This document shows, in pieces, positions 1-7,176 of a stretch of 16,262 nt of DNA. The position numbers and the translations under genes were made by a program. The stretch comes from Bacillota bacterium. GTDB lineage: Bacteria > Bacillota > Clostridia > Oscillospirales > Acutalibacteraceae. Positions within the stretch are counted from its first letter, which is position 1, and each line of letters begins with the position of its first letter. The stretch covers positions 1 through 16,262 of the forward strand of contig JAQXHB010000059.1 of assembly GCA_029007015.1 (NCBI GenBank). Direction: 5' to 3'. The notes below the pieces were generated by a model. It worked only from the letters and a program-made list of their open reading frames with translations, was not told where the DNA came from and did not search any database.

Positions 1-588
1 GTTGACGGCGTTGTACTGCTCGGTCAGTTCGGCTTGCTTGGACGCAACCGACTGCTTGGCCTCGTCGAGCACCGCCTTGCTTTCGTTAATTTCGGTGATG
101 GCGTTGTTAATCTGCTCAATGAGCGCCGAATCGTAGTCGGCAATTGAGCGCATCAGTTCGGCCTTGGCCAGATAATCGGAAAAATCCTGCGCGCTGAGCA
201 GAACGCTCAACTCGGAATTGTTGCCGGAAGTGTACATGGCGACCAGACGCTTTTTGAACATATCTTTGGTTTCATCCAGTTCGGCCTGACGCTTCTTGAT
301 AGATGCGTTGGCCTCGGCAATTTGCTCGTTGTAGATGTCAATCTCGTTTTGAGTGGCGGCAATCTGCTTCTTGAGCGCCGCCTTTTGCTCCTCATAGGGC
401 GCATTCTTTTTTTTAAGTTGGTTGATTTGCGATTTCAACTTTGCGCTCTCTGCCTGCGCGGCGGCCAGTTTATCCTTGTATTCGCTGATGGAAGTGGCTC
501 CGACCGACAGTGTTTGACCGCTGACGGCGGCCGTCAAGCAGACGGTAATCGCGCACAGTAATATACAAATAAGCCTCTTACAGTGCAC
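1..588 (-). CDS. EnvC-like/M23-type murein hydrolase activator, N-terminal part (partial)
   Basis: This is the first 196 codons of a secreted coiled-coil protein that runs off the left edge. A GTG start at 588-586 overlaps the end of ftsX by 11 bp. Residues 1-30 form a signal peptide (KR, then a hydrophobic run). From about residue 35 on there are long Lys/Glu/Gln/Ala-rich heptad-like coiled coils. A break reads KRLVAMYTSGNNSELSVLLS, which is the conserved segment of the EnvC/PcsB-type N-terminal domain. In this family the coiled coil docks on the extracellular loop of FtsX, and a C-terminal LytM/M23 domain activates or performs peptidoglycan cleavage. That C-terminal part is outside the window, so whether it is an active M23 peptidase is not visible. 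It is the fourth gene of the cdaR-ftsE-ftsX operon, and the overlap suggests translational coupling to ftsX. The family assignment is fairly secure from coiled-coil pattern plus context. Confidence 0.85.
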   Translation of the reverse strand, partial: MHCKRLICILLCAITVCLTAAVSGQTLSVGATSISEYKDKLAAAQAESAKLKSQINQLKKKNAPYEEQKAALKKQIAATQNEIDIYNEQIAEANASIKKRQAELDETKDMFKKRLVAMYTSGNNSELSVLLSAQDFSDYLAKAELMRSIADYDSALIEQINNAITEINESKAVLDEAKQSVASKQAELTEQYNAVN

Positions 589-1498
589 GGAATTCGCTCC
601 CTTCTTTGTTTAAGTACTTGGTTATGATGATGGTACTGCCGACCAGTCCGATGACAATACCGATGAACATGAATATGCCGATAAGCGGCAGGGCAAAACT
701 GCGGAAAGGCAGCAGTGTGAACGAAATGCCGCTTAATTTGCCGACGGCCATATTGAGTATCAGGCGGTAAACGGCATAGGTCAGCGCCGTCGAGAATCCG
801 GCGGCCAGTACACCCAGCACCATGCCCTCAACCAGGAAGGGGAAGCGGATAAAGCCATTGGTGGCGCCAACCGCTTTCATAATGCTGATTTCGAGTTTGC
901 GAGAATACATGGTGATGCGTATGGTGTTGCACACGATAACCAGCGCGATGACTACCAGAAGCACAATTATCCATGCGCCGGCAACGGTCACCGTGTGGCG
1001 TATGGAGGTCAACTGCTCAGCCAACTCGCGCTGACTGCCGACCGAATTTACGCCGTCGAGTTTTTCAAGGGCGGTTACCGTTTCGTTAAATTTCTCAAGG
1101 TCTTCAAATTTGACCTCGGTGGCATCCGGAAGGGGGTTTTCGTCCTCGATAAATTCAAACAGCGACGAATACTGGTCGTCCATGTCATCTATGACAGTCT
1201 GCAGACCCTCGCTTTTGGGTATAAAGCGGACGCTCTTTACATTGTCCATTTCGGCAATTTTCGCGTTGATGGCGCGCGCGTCCTCCTCGCTGAGGGCCTC
1301 GTCGTAGTAGACGCGTGCCACATTGTTTTCCTCGATGGTGCCCAGCGCGTAGTCAACATTTTTTGAAAAGGCGATGGCCACACCCATGATGAGCATGCAG
1401 GCAACCAAAACGCCGATGGATGCCAGTGACATCATGCGGTTGACCCAAACATTTTTGAAACCTTCAACGGTCAGATATTTGAATGTTCTCAGTTTCAT
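578..1498 (-). CDS. ftsX: Cell division ABC transporter permease FtsX
   Basis: This 306-residue membrane protein has the FtsX layout: a cytoplasmic N-terminus, TM1 at about residues 24-44, a large extracellular domain at about 46-170, and TM2-TM4 at about 171-191, 221-243 and 268-292. The cytoplasmic segment after TM2 carries the family signature RKLEISIMKAVGATNGFIR. FtsX transmits ATP hydrolysis by FtsE across the membrane to activate peptidoglycan hydrolases during division or elongation; it is not a transporter. The gene begins with an ATG that overlaps the ftsE stop by 4 bp (ATGA), and its end overlaps the EnvC-like gene by 11 bp. The three are therefore likely co-translated. Length is typical for the Gram-positive family (about 300 residues). 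I see no truncation or missing segment. Confidence 0.97.
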   Translation of the reverse strand: MKLRTFKYLTVEGFKNVWVNRMMSLASIGVLVACMLIMGVAIAFSKNVDYALGTIEENNVARVYYDEALSEEDARAINAKIAEMDNVKSVRFIPKSEGLQTVIDDMDDQYSSLFEFIEDENPLPDATEVKFEDLEKFNETVTALEKLDGVNSVGSQRELAEQLTSIRHTVTVAGAWIIVLLVVIALVIVCNTIRITMYSRKLEISIMKAVGATNGFIRFPFLVEGMVLGVLAAGFSTALTYAVYRLILNMAVGKLSGISFTLLPFRSFALPLIGIFMFIGIVIGLVGSTIIITKYLNKEGSEFRAL

Positions 1499-2334
1499 AG
1501 GATATCACCGCCCATACTGTCGGCCACGACTGTGCCGTTATCAATCATTATCACGCGCTTGTGGAAGTCGCGCACCAGTTGATGCTCATGCGTTACCATT
1601 ATAACGGTTGTTCCGCGACGGTTTATTTCGTTGAGCAGTTCGACTATTTCGTATGACATGTTGGGGTCAACATTGCCGGTGGGCTCGTCCGCGATGATGA
1701 TTGACGGATTGTTGACCAGTGCCCGCGCCAGACCGACGCGCTGCTGCTCGCCGCCCGACAGTTCGTTGGGCTTGCTCTTGGCCTTTTTGGCCAGGCCGAC
1801 CATGTTGAGCGCGTACGAAACGCGGCGGCGTATCTCGGCGTTGGAGGCGCCGACAACATGCATTGCAAATGCAACATTTTCAAAAACATTCATGGTGGGA
1901 ATAAGCCTGAAATCCTGGAACACCAGTCCCATTGTGCGGCGCAGCAGCGGAATCTGATGGTTGCGGATGGTCGAGAGACGGTATCCGTTGATAAAAATTT
2001 CGCCTGCCGACAACTTTTCCTCGCGCATGATGAGTTTGGTAAAGGTTGATTTACCCGCACCCGACGGACCGACAACGAATACAAATTCGCCTCGGTTTAT
2101 TTTGAGATTCATATCTCTTACGGCGTGAACGCCGTTTTTGTAGGTTTTGTAAACGCCGTTGAACTCAATGAGCGGGCGTGAACTGCCGGCCGGAGTCGCT
2201 GTGCGCGGCGGTTTGTCGTCGGTACGCGGGGCTGTGCTGTCGGCGGTACGGTCGACAGCCTTCTCGCCGGCCCCATCGGCGGCCGCCTGCTCGGCGCTGT
2301 TAACGGTAAAATTCTGCTCCTCTATTGTACTCAC
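1495..2334 (-). CDS. ftsE: Cell division ATP-binding protein FtsE with N-terminal extension
   Basis: This is the ABC ATPase partner of FtsX. Walker A GPSGAGKST is at residues 89-97, the Q-loop glutamine near 140, the signature LSGGEQQR at 192-199, Walker B IIIADEP at 212-218 and the switch histidine at about 249. The usual FtsE starts at the segment here reading LIEFNGVYKTY (residue 55). This protein therefore has about 54 extra residues that are hydrophilic and Ala/Asp/Pro/Thr-rich, probably disordered. I chose the GTG at 2334 because there is no ATG, GTG or TTG between it and the conserved core, and the in-frame stop upstream is the stop codon of the regulator gene 24 bp away. The putative Shine-Dalgarno AAGAAAGG sits unusually close to the GTG. 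The cytoplasmic dimer binds FtsX and powers activation of the EnvC-like hydrolase encoded downstream. Confidence 0.96.
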   Translation of the reverse strand: MSTIEEQNFTVNSAEQAAADGAGEKAVDRTADSTAPRTDDKPPRTATPAGSSRPLIEFNGVYKTYKNGVHAVRDMNLKINRGEFVFVVGPSGAGKSTFTKLIMREEKLSAGEIFINGYRLSTIRNHQIPLLRRTMGLVFQDFRLIPTMNVFENVAFAMHVVGASNAEIRRRVSYALNMVGLAKKAKSKPNELSGGEQQRVGLARALVNNPSIIIADEPTGNVDPNMSYEIVELLNEINRRGTTVIMVTHEHQLVRDFHKRVIMIDNGTVVADSMGGDIL

Positions 2335-2358
2335 ACCTTTCTTTTGTCTGTCCGAGGG

Positions 2359-3441
2359 TTAATACTTGATTGGCTTGCTGGTCAGATATTTCTTGACCAT
2401 CAGGGCGATTTTGAACACGATGGCGTGGTCAAATTCGCGCAAATCGAGGCCGGTCAACTTCTTGATTTTCTCCAGTCGGTAGACCAGCGTGTTGCGGTGA
2501 ACGAACAACTTACGCGATGTTTCGCTGACATTGAGATTGTTTTCAAAGAACTTCTGAATGGTGAACAGGGTCTCTTGGTCGAGGCTTTCGATGGAGCCGC
2601 GTTTGAACACCTCACGCAGGAAGGTCTCGCACAGCGTCGTGGGCAACTGATAAATCAGCCGCGCGATGCCGAGATTGTCGTAACTGACGATGGATTTCTC
2701 GGTGTCAAATACTTTGCCGACCTCAAGGGCTATCTGCGCCTCTTTGAACGAGCGGGCCAGATCCTTGATGCTGTCAACGATGGTACCGATGCTGACAACC
2801 GCGTTGATGTAAAATTCGCCCGAGAGGGTGTCGACGATGGAGCGGGCCAGTTTTTCGAGGTCCTTCGTTTCCTTTACCGAGCCGGTCTCTTTGACAATGG
2901 CGATGTCGCTTTCATTGATGCTGACGACAAAATCCTTGTTTTTATCGGGGAACAGATTTTGCATTACATCAAACACCGACACCTCGTTGTTGGAGGTGAC
3001 GCGCACCAGAATGACCACGCGCGAAACATCGTTGGTCAGGTGGAGTTCACGCGCTTTGAGATATACATCTCCCGACAGAATGTTGTCCAGTATCAGGTTT
3101 TTGATAAAGTTTGAGCGGTCAAACTTTTCATCATAAAACTGCTTAATGTTGGTCAGCGAAACGGCCAATATGGCTGCATAATTTTCAGCCTGCGAGTCGT
3201 TGCCCTCGACAAAGACAACATACTCGGCGCTGTTGGCCGTGCCGAATGGCTTGTATGTGTAATTACCTTTGGCGAAAGCGTCAGTGCTGACCGGTTGAAC
3301 GGGCATTATTTCACCGATGCGTCCAAGGTCGCTGCACGCAATGACCGTCTGCGTCTCGTCGATGACGCCGATGGTGCGGTCAATGGCCTCTTTAGTCTGG
3401 TATATGATACTTTGAAACAAGCGGTTTGCCAAATTGAACAT
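2359..3441 (-). CDS. CdaR/PucR-family transcriptional regulator
   Basis: This 360-residue regulator has a C-terminal PucR-type helix-turn-helix at about residues 295-350. The segment reads NVSETSRKLFVHRNTLVYRL, followed by KIKKLTGLDLREFDHA, which is diagnostic of that family. Residues 1-50 (LANRLFQSII ... VIDETQTVIACSDLGRIGE) resemble the sugar-diacid-recognition type sensor of CdaR, and residues 110-260 resemble the GGDEF-like middle domain without a GGDEF motif. The ligand is unknown. Start: the ATG at 3441 lies directly against AAAAGGGG with no spacer. The in-frame TTG at 3432 has a 9-nt spacer and may be the true start. It is the first gene of the operon with ftsE 24 bp downstream. It may regulate wall hydrolysis genes or itself, which is inference from position. 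No ligand or target is visible from sequence. Confidence 0.88.
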   Translation of the reverse strand: MFNLANRLFQSIIYQTKEAIDRTIGVIDETQTVIACSDLGRIGEIMPVQPVSTDAFAKGNYTYKPFGTANSAEYVVFVEGNDSQAENYAAILAVSLTNIKQFYDEKFDRSNFIKNLILDNILSGDVYLKARELHLTNDVSRVVILVRVTSNNEVSVFDVMQNLFPDKNKDFVVSINESDIAIVKETGSVKETKDLEKLARSIVDTLSGEFYINAVVSIGTIVDSIKDLARSFKEAQIALEVGKVFDTEKSIVSYDNLGIARLIYQLPTTLCETFLREVFKRGSIESLDQETLFTIQKFFENNLNVSETSRKLFVHRNTLVYRLEKIKKLTGLDLREFDHAIVFKIALMVKKYLTSKPIKY

Positions 3442-3471
3442 CCCCTTTTACCGGATTAAAAAATTGAACAT
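3431..3471 (-). repeat. 11-bp direct repeat over the regulator start, with a 7-codon leader ORF
   Basis: AAATTGAACAT occurs at 3431-3441 and again at 3461-3471, exactly 30 bp apart. The downstream copy (minus strand sense) contains the regulator ATG. The upstream copy opens a minimal reading frame ATG TTC AAT TTT TTA ATC CGG TAA (3471-3448) that ends just before the AAAAGGGG ribosome site. No clear Shine-Dalgarno precedes the short frame, so translation is doubtful. The pair could instead be an autoregulatory site. Confidence 0.45.
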
Positions 3472-3499
3472 TACACCGATTATGTAAATCTCATTATCC

Positions 3500-3528
3500 A
3501 TTTTACACAAAATGCATTGCGATTTCAA
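3500..3528 (-). promoter_or_regulatory. Sigma-A promoter for the cdaR-ftsEX operon
   Basis: On the minus strand, TTGAAA (3528-3523) and TAAAAT (3505-3500) are separated by exactly 17 nt, close to consensus. This gives a 5' leader of about 50 nt before the regulator start. Confidence 0.72.
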
Positions 3529-3530
3529 GT

Positions 3531-3575
3531 AAAACTCACGAAAAATCACAAAAAAGTTACAAAAAGATTACAAAA
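3531..3575. promoter_or_regulatory. Phased A-tracts, probable intrinsic DNA bend
   Basis: Five A-tracts of 4-6 bases begin near 3531, 3541, 3550, 3561 and 3572, so the spacing is 9-11 bp, about one helical turn. They lie between the two divergent promoters, just upstream of the leftward -35 box. Such phasing normally produces curved DNA and can act as an UP-like element or nucleoid-protein site. This is a sequence-only inference. Confidence 0.5.
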
Positions 3576-3579
3576 TGCG

Positions 3580-3607
3580 CCGATTGCTGTGTAAAAATAG
3601 CAATCGG
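3580..3607. promoter_or_regulatory. Perfect 9-bp inverted repeat in the divergent promoter region
   Basis: CCGATTGCT (3580-3588) and AGCAATCGG (3599-3607) are exact reverse complements around a 10-nt AT-rich spacer. The match can extend by three more pairs (TGC/GCA) if one base is bulged. No T-run follows on either strand, so it does not look like a terminator. An operator is the better guess, possibly for the CdaR-like protein. Its centre is about 46 bp upstream of the rightward -35 position. Confidence 0.5.
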
Positions 3608-3659
3608 GCAAAAATATTCATAAAAAATCGCCTAAACTATGGCTGAAATAATCGAAGTG

Positions 3660-3668
3660 TGGTATAAT
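3660..3668 (+). promoter_or_regulatory. Extended -10 promoter for the ymfF-ymfH-lgt-folD operon
   Basis: TGGTATAAT is a perfect extended -10 element (TGn plus TATAAT). The -35 position (about 3640-3645) has little similarity to TTGACA, as is common when an extended -10 is present. The predicted leader is about 40 nt. Confidence 0.65.
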
Positions 3669-3715
3669 CAAAATGTTTATTTGTAAATATACCAAGCGTA
3701 AGGAGCTGTAATAAA

Positions 3716-4993
3716 TTGCAAAACATAACCACCAAACCCATTGCGGCCGGTGTGGACGGATGCACCGTTCAGGTCGACAAGTTCAAATCGGTGCGCATGT
3801 CGGTCACCTTTTATCTGCCGCTCGAGGAGCACAGAGCCTCGGCCAACGCCCTGCTGCCGTTTATGCTGACGGGGTGCGGCGCCGGCTTTGCCGACACCCG
3901 CGCCCTCAACCGCCGGCTGGCTGAGTTGTACGGCGCCGGGCTGTCCTGTTCGTGCGACAAACTGGCCGACTCGCAGGTGCTGCGCATCGGCATTGAATGT
4001 ATCGGCAACAAATATGTGCCCGACGGCAGTGACCTGGTTGCCCAGTGCGCGTCGCTGCTGTGCAGTCTGATTTTTGACCCGCTGACCGAGGGCGACGCCT
4101 TTGAGTCACGCAACTTCGAGCGCGAGAAGCGGCTGGCGCTTGAGCGCATCGACGGCGAGATAAACGACAAGCGCCGCTATGCACGCGGCCGGTGCGAGGC
4201 CGAGATGTGCGCCGGCGAGCCATACGGTCTGCCGGCCATCGGCAACCGAGCCGATATCGAGGCGCTGACGCCCGCCGAACTTTACACGGCGTGGCGGCTT
4301 ATGCTGCAAACGGCTATCGTGCGCATAAGCGTCGTGTCCGATGAGCCGTCCGACGGCATTTTCAACTTGTTTGCACAGCGGTTTGCAGATGTCGACCGAA
4401 ACCCTGCGGCTCTCGGTTGCAGCACCCATCGGCCGTCGGCCGAGGTGCGCCGGGCAGATGAGCACATGGCTGTCAATCAGGGCAAACTGGTGATGGGCTT
4501 TTCGTTTGGCATGACCGGAGGCGACAGCGAGAGTTATCCGATGATGGTTTTCGGTGATTTGTTCGGCGGCGGCCCCTACTCAAGGCTATTTTCAAATGTA
4601 AGAGAAAAGGAAAGTCTGTGCTACTACTGTTCGGCCGCAGTCAACCGCCGCAAGGGGGTTATGCTGGTCGACAGCGGTGTTGAATTTGACAACATGCAGC
4701 GCACCCACGATGCCGTGCTGGAACAGTTTGAGATAATGAAGCAGGGACAGTTCACCGACGATGAACTTCGCTCATCCAAGTTGAGTCTGTGCGACAGTCT
4801 GCGCTCGGTATATGATAACGGCGGCGCGCTCAGCCGCTGGTACGCCGACCGCGTCATTTTTGATAAAGAGCCGCTTTCTCCCGAGCAGGTCGGGCGGCTG
4901 ATTGAGTCGGTCACGCGCGAGCAGGTTGTCGAGGCGGCAAAAAGTGTGCGGCTCGACACCGTTTACCGTCTGCTGGGTGAGGAGGCTGAATGA
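3716..4993 (+). CDS. ymfF: M16-family peptidase-like protein YmfF, non-catalytic partner
   Basis: This 425-residue protein has the M16 (pitrilysin/insulinase) fold but lacks the zinc-binding HxxEH motif. The corresponding N-terminal stretch reads ALLPFMLTGCGAGFADTRAL. The second half keeps the M16 C-domain signature FGGGPYSRLFSNVREKESLC followed by YY at residues 283-304. This is the pattern of B. subtilis YmfF, which pairs with the active-site-bearing YmfH; both are annotated as associated with EF-P aminopentanol modification. The start is TTG at 3716, with AAGGAG at 3700-3705 and a 10-nt spacer. It ends with a 4-bp ATGA overlap with the ymfH-like gene, implying stoichiometric synthesis as a heterodimer, by analogy with other M16 pairs. 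The EF-P link comes from the B. subtilis naming only; no efp or ymfI gene is in the window. Confidence 0.85.
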   Translation: MQNITTKPIAAGVDGCTVQVDKFKSVRMSVTFYLPLEEHRASANALLPFMLTGCGAGFADTRALNRRLAELYGAGLSCSCDKLADSQVLRIGIECIGNKYVPDGSDLVAQCASLLCSLIFDPLTEGDAFESRNFEREKRLALERIDGEINDKRRYARGRCEAEMCAGEPYGLPAIGNRADIEALTPAELYTAWRLMLQTAIVRISVVSDEPSDGIFNLFAQRFADVDRNPAALGCSTHRPSAEVRRADEHMAVNQGKLVMGFSFGMTGGDSESYPMMVFGDLFGGGPYSRLFSNVREKESLCYYCSAAVNRRKGVMLVDSGVEFDNMQRTHDAVLEQFEIMKQGQFTDDELRSSKLSLCDSLRSVYDNGGALSRWYADRVIFDKEPLSPEQVGRLIESVTREQVVEAAKSVRLDTVYRLLGEEAE

Positions 4994-6267
4994 TGAATAT
5001 TATCGAACACAAGTCGGATGCTCTCGGTGAGCGATATTATGAAACCGTGCTGGACAACGGCCTGCGCGTGTATATTTGCCCCAAGCCGGACTTTGCCACT
5101 GCCTATGCCGTTTACGGCACGCGCTACGGCTCCATCGACACGCGCTTCCGTCTGGGCGGCGACGGCGATTTTACCGATGTGCCCGAGGGCATAGCCCACT
5201 TTTTGGAGCACAAATTATTTGAAAGCGAGGATTTGGACGCCTTTGAGCGGTTTGCCAAGACCGGCGCATATGCCAACGCCTACACCTCGTTTGACCGCAC
5301 CTGCTATCTGTTTGCGTGCACATCAAACTTCGAGGCCAATTTGGATATACTGCTCGACTTTGTTCAATCGCCCTATTTTACTGCGGCATCGGTGCAAAAG
5401 GAGCAGGGCATCATCGGTCAGGAGATACGCATGTACGACGATGACCCGCAGTGGCGCGTTATGTTCAACCTGCTGTGCGTTATGTATCAGAATCATCCGG
5501 TGCGCATCGACATCGCCGGTACGGTCGAATCGATTGCCGAGATAGATGACCGACTGCTTTACAAGTGCTACGAAACCTTCTATGACCCGTCAAATATGTT
5601 CATCTGCATTGCGGGAGATGTCGATGCCGAGGCGGTCATCGGCCGTATAGCCGACGCCGTCGGCCCGAGCAAAGGGCTTAAAATCGAGCGCAGTGCTCAC
5701 AGCGAACCGGTCGGCATCGTCAGCAGTTACACCGAGCAGAAGTTGAGCGTATCACAGCCCATGTTTTGCATGGGGTTCAAGGAGCCGTGCGACAAGCCGG
5801 AGGTCACTCTGCGCGAGTATTTGCAGACCAACATTCTGCTGGATATTATCGCGGGCGAGTCCTCGCCGCTGTTCGGCCGCTTGCTGGACGAGGGGCTGAT
5901 AGGAGAAAATTTGGGCACCGAGTTTTTCAACGGCTACGGCTACGCCGCCGAACTGTTTGAGGGCGAGAGCCGCGACCCGTCGGCCGTGCGCGATGCCTTG
6001 CTCGGTGAGATTGAACGCCTGCGCCGCGACGGCATTGATGTGCAGGATTTCATTCGCTCAAAAAACAGTCTTTACGGACAGACGGTTATGCAGTATAATA
6101 ATGTAGAGCAGATTGGCGGCGCGCTGGTGGCCGCGGAAATGGGCGGCTACGATTTGTTCAGCATGGCCGACGAGATTGCCGCTGTTACCCTTGAGGATAT
6201 TGAGCGCCGACTGCACACGAGCATGAGCGCCGACACCTTTGCAATGAGCGTCGTTGCGCCAAAATAA
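4990..6267 (+). CDS. ymfH: M16-family zinc peptidase YmfH
   Basis: This 425-residue M16 peptidase has an intact active site. HFLEH (HxxEH) lies at residues 70-74, and the downstream ExxxxxxE pair is at Glu138 and Glu145 (KEQGIIGQE), where Glu145 should be the third zinc ligand. It matches the YmfH-type partner of the non-catalytic YmfF-like protein encoded immediately upstream, and the ATG overlaps that gene's stop (ATGA). M16 enzymes enclose and cleave small peptides or unfolded segments. The natural substrate of YmfH is unknown, though the B. subtilis pair is tied to EF-P Lys modification. There is no signal peptide, so it is cytoplasmic. A second ATG follows directly (Met-Met), so the start could be 3 bp later. 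Length and motif spacing are normal. Confidence 0.92.
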   Translation: MMNIIEHKSDALGERYYETVLDNGLRVYICPKPDFATAYAVYGTRYGSIDTRFRLGGDGDFTDVPEGIAHFLEHKLFESEDLDAFERFAKTGAYANAYTSFDRTCYLFACTSNFEANLDILLDFVQSPYFTAASVQKEQGIIGQEIRMYDDDPQWRVMFNLLCVMYQNHPVRIDIAGTVESIAEIDDRLLYKCYETFYDPSNMFICIAGDVDAEAVIGRIADAVGPSKGLKIERSAHSEPVGIVSSYTEQKLSVSQPMFCMGFKEPCDKPEVTLREYLQTNILLDIIAGESSPLFGRLLDEGLIGENLGTEFFNGYGYAAELFEGESRDPSAVRDALLGEIERLRRDGIDVQDFIRSKNSLYGQTVMQYNNVEQIGGALVAAEMGGYDLFSMADEIAAVTLEDIERRLHTSMSADTFAMSVVAPK

Positions 6268-6288
6268 GCGACTGCGAGGACTGAAAAA

Positions 6289-7176
6289 ATGGACTATGTT
6301 ATTTTATTCGGCATAAAAATTCCCGTTAACAATATCGCCTTTACCGTGCCTGGCACGCAGTTTCACATCTACTGGTACGGCATAATAATCGCCGTCGGCT
6401 TTGTGCTGGCCCTTGTGTGGGGCATGCGCAAGGCCGAGAGCCACGGCATTGATAAAGATAAACTCATCGATGTGGTGCTGGTCGGTTTTATCACCGCCAT
6501 CATCGGCGCGCGCGCGTACTACATCATTTTCAGCGACATGGTCATTACCTCGTGGAAGCAGGTGTTCGCCATTCACGACGGCGGCATCGCAATTTACGGA
6601 GCCGTCATCGGCGCACTGCTTGGCGGCGGCATAATGTGTAAAATTCGCAAAGTAAATTTGCTGGCCATGTTCGATTTGGCCATGCCGGGCTTTTTGATAG
6701 GGCAGTGCATCGGCCGTTGGGGCAACTTTGTCAATCAAGAGGCGTACGGAGACGCGACCGGCAGCAGTTGGTTCGGCATGACCGGCAGCCGCATTGCCCG
6801 CGAGATGGGGCCGAATGTGCTGGTTCACCCATGCTTTTTGTACGAGTCGCTGTGGTGCCTTGCCTGCTTCATACTGCTGTGGCAAATCGGCCGCCGCAGG
6901 AAATTTGACGGGCAGATATTCTGCCTCTACCTTATAACATACAGCATCGGGCGGTTCTTTATCGAGGGGCTTCGCACCGACAGCCTTTATATCGACCTCG
7001 TGTTTGCCGAATTGCGCGTCTCTCAGGTGCTGGCCGCACTGCTGGTCATCGGCGGCACTGTGCTTTACTTTGTACTGCGTGAGGCGGAACGGCGTTCACA
7101 TTATAAGGAATATGTCAATTTGTTTGACGAGGATACTGTTTCAGAGGAGGCTGCGGCAAATGGCAGCGATAATTGA
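6289..7176 (+). CDS. lgt: Prolipoprotein diacylglyceryl transferase
   Basis: Lgt transfers the diacylglyceryl group from phosphatidylglycerol to the lipobox cysteine of prolipoproteins, in the membrane. The 295-residue polytopic protein carries the family signature GRWGNFVNQEAYG at residues 142-154, the HDGGIAIYG segment at 97-105 and the C-terminal GRFFIEGLRTDSL at 221-233. These contain the conserved arginines and acidic residue. About seven hydrophobic segments are visible, starting with HIYWYGIIIAVGFVLALVWG. GAGGA-like purines (GAGGA at 6276-6280) precede the ATG by 8-9 nt. The gene lies 21 bp after the ymfH-like gene and overlaps folD by 17 bp. The C-terminus ends in a short acidic, probably cytoplasmic tail (EDTVSEEAAANGSDN) whose codons also supply the folD ribosome site. 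Confidence 0.97.
   Translation: MDYVILFGIKIPVNNIAFTVPGTQFHIYWYGIIIAVGFVLALVWGMRKAESHGIDKDKLIDVVLVGFITAIIGARAYYIIFSDMVITSWKQVFAIHDGGIAIYGAVIGALLGGGIMCKIRKVNLLAMFDLAMPGFLIGQCIGRWGNFVNQEAYGDATGSSWFGMTGSRIAREMGPNVLVHPCFLYESLWCLACFILLWQIGRRRKFDGQIFCLYLITYSIGRFFIEGLRTDSLYIDLVFAELRVSQVLAALLVIGGTVLYFVLREAERRSHYKEYVNLFDEDTVSEEAAANGSDN

Noticed and set aside
2344..3114. A 256-codon rightward open frame opposite the regulator gene.
   Set aside because: It is antisense to a protein with clear family motifs, has no ribosome site and no recognisable domain; long antisense frames are common in GC-rich coding DNA.
3580..3607. The inverted repeat as a transcription terminator.
   Set aside because: No T-run follows on either strand and no gene ends nearby; it lies between divergent promoters.
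7004..7159. An N-terminal extension of FolD by 52 residues in the open frame upstream of 7160.
   Set aside because: The frame runs inside lgt, and the FolD N-terminus with a strong ribosome site begins at 7160.
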